Source: Dehalococcoidia bacterium (GTDB lineage Bacteria > Chloroflexota > Dehalococcoidia > GIF9 > AB-539-J10). From it: 7,315 bases of DNA. Every line of letters starts with the position of its first letter. The first letter of the stretch is position 1. The notes beneath the pieces were generated by a model that saw only the letters and a list, made by a program, of their open reading frames with translations, was not told the origin of the DNA and did no database searches. The stretch spans positions 1 to 7,315 of the forward strand of contig JAUUZT010000038.1 of the NCBI GenBank assembly GCA_030589825.1. The letters are read 5' to 3'. This document shows positions 5,625 through 7,315 of the stretch, one piece after another. The position numbers and the translations under genes are program-made.

Positions 5625-6482
5625 ATGAGCAGTAGTAAAAATGAAAAAATAGAAATCAGATACGCTCCTTATATCGAAGAAAAACATCACGATATGTTGT
5701 GGTTATCTGCATATCATCGAGACCAGGTAATCAATAGTCCTCCATCTACGAGTAGCGCCTTAGAAATCGAGGGTATTTTTCTTGGCGCTGGTTATATTCT
5801 AAGTGATTTCCCGTCCCTTTACGATATGTTCGGCAAGTTTATGGCGGCGCTGGATATTGATGTCATATATAAAAAGATTTTTGGAGAAACCATAACGGAA
5901 TCTGAAATAAATCCTTACATTCAAGCTGAAGCATCTATGATAGACTTGGATATTACAGCCAAAACTTTGCCAACATTTTTAAGTGCCTTAAGAGGTTTAA
6001 ATGCCGTTACAAGCAGTTCGTTTGTTATAGGCAAGTCTAATATAGAAAATAAACGGATTAAAGCATTAGCCAAGATTAGCAGTGACCTGAAACACCGTTT
6101 AATCCATCTCGTATCAGACAGATGGAAGACTTCTTTGGATTGGAATAAAAATGTAGTGACTCTCCATGCGTTCAATCTGAAGCTTTATCTTATGTCCAAA
6201 ATGACTGTTAATGAAACTAATTATGGAAAAAAGTTAGAGAACTCTTTATGGCCTTTCAATGTTTTAGAATATAATCGAGCGGCATTGGCGGCTTTAACAA
6301 GAGCCAGTACGGCAATGAAGAAAAGAGCTGCTGAAAGATCGGCTGTTTCTAAGGGACTTCTTGTTTGTAGTTATACTGTTACTGGAATTTCTCTTGGTTC
6401 CTCTATTGGAGGCCCCTACGGAGCTTTAATCGGTGGCGTTGTTGGATTTATTGTGGGAGTAGCGATAATGCTTTTGGAATAA
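5625..6482 (+). CDS. Paralogue 2 of the upstream virion-module protein, with hydrophobic C-terminal segment (285 aa)
   Basis: ATG 5625 has AAGG (5614-5617) at 7 nt, overlapping the previous gene's TAA; it ends at TAA 6480-6482. The first 225 residues align almost without gaps to the upstream protein, about half identical by my count, and keep every block (Y-I-E-E-K-H-H-D; A-Y-H-R-D-Q; F-P-S-L-Y-D-M; S-S-F-V-I-G-K; L-D-W-N-K-N; L-W-P-F; V-L-E-Y-N-R-A-A-L). The tails differ entirely: this one has a basic linker (M-K-K-R-A-A-E-R, 231-238) followed by about 40 hydrophobic Gly-spaced residues (243-284, including I-G-G-V-V-G-F-I-V-G-V-A), a probable transmembrane hairpin or helix. The central region is more Lys-rich than its partner. 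Retention of a tandem pair suggests a hetero-oligomer or a division of labour in the virion. Function is inferred from the partner and from gene order. Confidence 0.65.
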   Translation: MSSSKNEKIEIRYAPYIEEKHHDMLWLSAYHRDQVINSPPSTSSALEIEGIFLGAGYILSDFPSLYDMFGKFMAALDIDVIYKKIFGETITESEINPYIQAEASMIDLDITAKTLPTFLSALRGLNAVTSSSFVIGKSNIENKRIKALAKISSDLKHRLIHLVSDRWKTSLDWNKNVVTLHAFNLKLYLMSKMTVNETNYGKKLENSLWPFNVLEYNRAALAALTRASTAMKKRAAERSAVSKGLLVCSYTVTGISLGSSIGGPYGALIGGVVGFIVGVAIMLLE

Positions 6483-6502
6483 GTTGCAAGGGAGTGAGTT
6501 TC

Positions 6503-7315
6503 ATGAATAATTTAAGCAGGAAAAGAGATTCAGGGTTGTATAGTTTAAGAAACATATTAAACGAGGGGTCTCAAGGTGCAGCAAAAAAACAACAAGGCCC
6601 TACACGTTTGCTTGCACGCAATTTGTTTGGCAAGGAACGAACTACGCCTTCAATGCCCATAACAAAACCATCGTTAAAAAGACCCGGTTTGTCCAATATG
6701 GCAATAAATGCTCCAGAAGAGGGTAGGCCGCCACCTGTGAAAAAAACCGTAAAAGATTGGGGTGGCGGAAAGTTTATGGGCAAAATGACTACAGATCAAT
6801 TTGTTACACTTGCCGGGGCTCTTTCGCATGCAATAGCGCCGGATACACCACAGGGACGGATAGGAAAAGTGATGTCTGGAGTAGGGGCATCTTCTGTAGA
6901 AAAAAGAAGATTAGCCAGTGAAAAGAAAGAGAAGCGAGAACATGAAAAACCCGAAAGAGAATTAAGGAAACGATTAAGCATGGCTCAAGTATTAAAAGCT
7001 GAACGTCCTGAAAAACCCACTGAATTTCCATCATATTTTGAGTCACAGATAAAACAAATAAATCCTGCAACGGGGAAGGTATTTACGGGCGCTGAGGTTG
7101 TCGCTAAATATAAAAAACTTGGGAAGACAGCCGCAAGGGAAATAAAGAAATATAATATATCAACAAGTGATAAGGGCGAAGTCACTATATTTGAGAATGG
7201 GAAAGTAATTACAACTACTAAGGCTGGGATTGGAAAAACAAAGAAAATATCTGCTAAAGATGCAGGGATATCACCTGCGGAAAAATGGAAACGAGCAAAA
7301 GATATAAAAGCTGCC
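6503..7315 (+). CDS. Lys/Arg-rich phage virion-module protein, 3'-partial (271 codons visible)
   Basis: ATG 6503 has Shine-Dalgarno AAGGGAG (6488-6494) at 8 nt, 20 nt after the previous stop; the frame is open to the right edge. Residues 1-93 are basic and disordered-looking, with G-R-P-P-P-V-K-K at 74-81. Residues 94-130 form a compact hydrophobic block (T-D-Q-F-V-T-L-A-G-A-L-S-H-A-I-A-P-D-T-P-Q-G-R-I-G), of a kind I recall in uncharacterised phage internal or tail-associated proteins. Residues 133-160 are a dense K/R/E helix, a likely coiled coil. The rest is Lys-rich, with N-P-A-T-G-K-V-F (187-194) and a V-T-I-F-E-N-G-K-V-I-T-T-T beta hairpin (227-239). No enzymatic motif is visible. The high charge and place after the putative ejection proteins suggest an internal virion or DNA-contacting protein, at low confidence. 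Short reverse-strand frames here are shadows. Confidence 0.65.
   Translation, partial: MNNLSRKRDSGLYSLRNILNEGSQGAAKKQQGPTRLLARNLFGKERTTPSMPITKPSLKRPGLSNMAINAPEEGRPPPVKKTVKDWGGGKFMGKMTTDQFVTLAGALSHAIAPDTPQGRIGKVMSGVGASSVEKRRLASEKKEKREHEKPERELRKRLSMAQVLKAERPEKPTEFPSYFESQIKQINPATGKVFTGAEVVAKYKKLGKTAAREIKKYNISTSDKGEVTIFENGKVITTTKAGIGKTKKISAKDAGISPAEKWKRAKDIKAA

Noticed and set aside
6571..7185. Four reverse-strand frames at the right end
   Set aside because: They overlap each other and the long + strand gene from 6503, which has a strong ribosome binding site and protein-like composition.

Overview
This window looks like part of the late (virion structural) module of a tailed bacteriophage or prophage, probably with a podovirus-like short tail, on AT-rich DNA. 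All genes are on the + strand, packed tightly or overlapping, and most have good Shine-Dalgarno sequences. There are no tRNA, rRNA, IS, integrase or CRISPR signals. The host cannot be named; the bacterial-type ribosome binding sites only indicate a bacterial virus.

Layout. (1) Bases 2-2287 hold a large gene, cut by the left edge, made of 14 RCC1-type beta-propeller repeats; it is probably a tail-fibre, spike or other receptor-facing protein. An in-frame TGA at 1757-1759, inside repeat 11, splits it, but the same frame continues intact for four more blades to a double TAA. (2) Bases 2302-2736 encode a small beta-rich phage structural protein. (3) Bases 2737-2828 hold an intergenic segment that can fold into a two-hairpin, closed-stem structure. 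(4) Bases 2829-3035 encode a 68-aa charged protein of unknown role. (5) Bases 3064-3108 hold a possible 14-codon leader ORF with a strong Shine-Dalgarno, overlapping the start of (6) a 392-aa protein (3099-4277) with four N-terminal 'ADPI' repeats and a region resembling podovirus tail-nozzle or DNA-stabilisation proteins. (7) Bases 4274-4723 encode a GNAT-like protein that starts at TTG in a TTGA stop/start overlap. (8, 9) Bases 4716-5615 and 5625-6482 encode tandem paralogues with a shared head and divergent Gly-rich membrane-like tails, candidate DNA-ejection proteins. (10) Bases 6503-7315 hold a Lys/Arg-rich protein running off the right edge.

Working model (inference): the order nozzle-like protein, GNAT-like protein, Gly-rich membrane-active proteins, basic protein parallels T7 gp12-gp13-gp14 and later core proteins, without visible close homology. 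The genes would then build the tail nozzle and the internal ejection apparatus, with the RCC1 protein acting at the cell surface.

The most unusual signal is the RCC1 stop codon. It is UGA followed by C, a leaky context. A hairpin 16 nt downstream carries an AGGUCU apical loop like that of the E. coli fdhF SECIS element. The 3' part has no usable start of its own, and the total of 14 blades equals two complete seven-bladed propellers. Readthrough or recoding, recent nonsense mutation and sequencing error all remain open.
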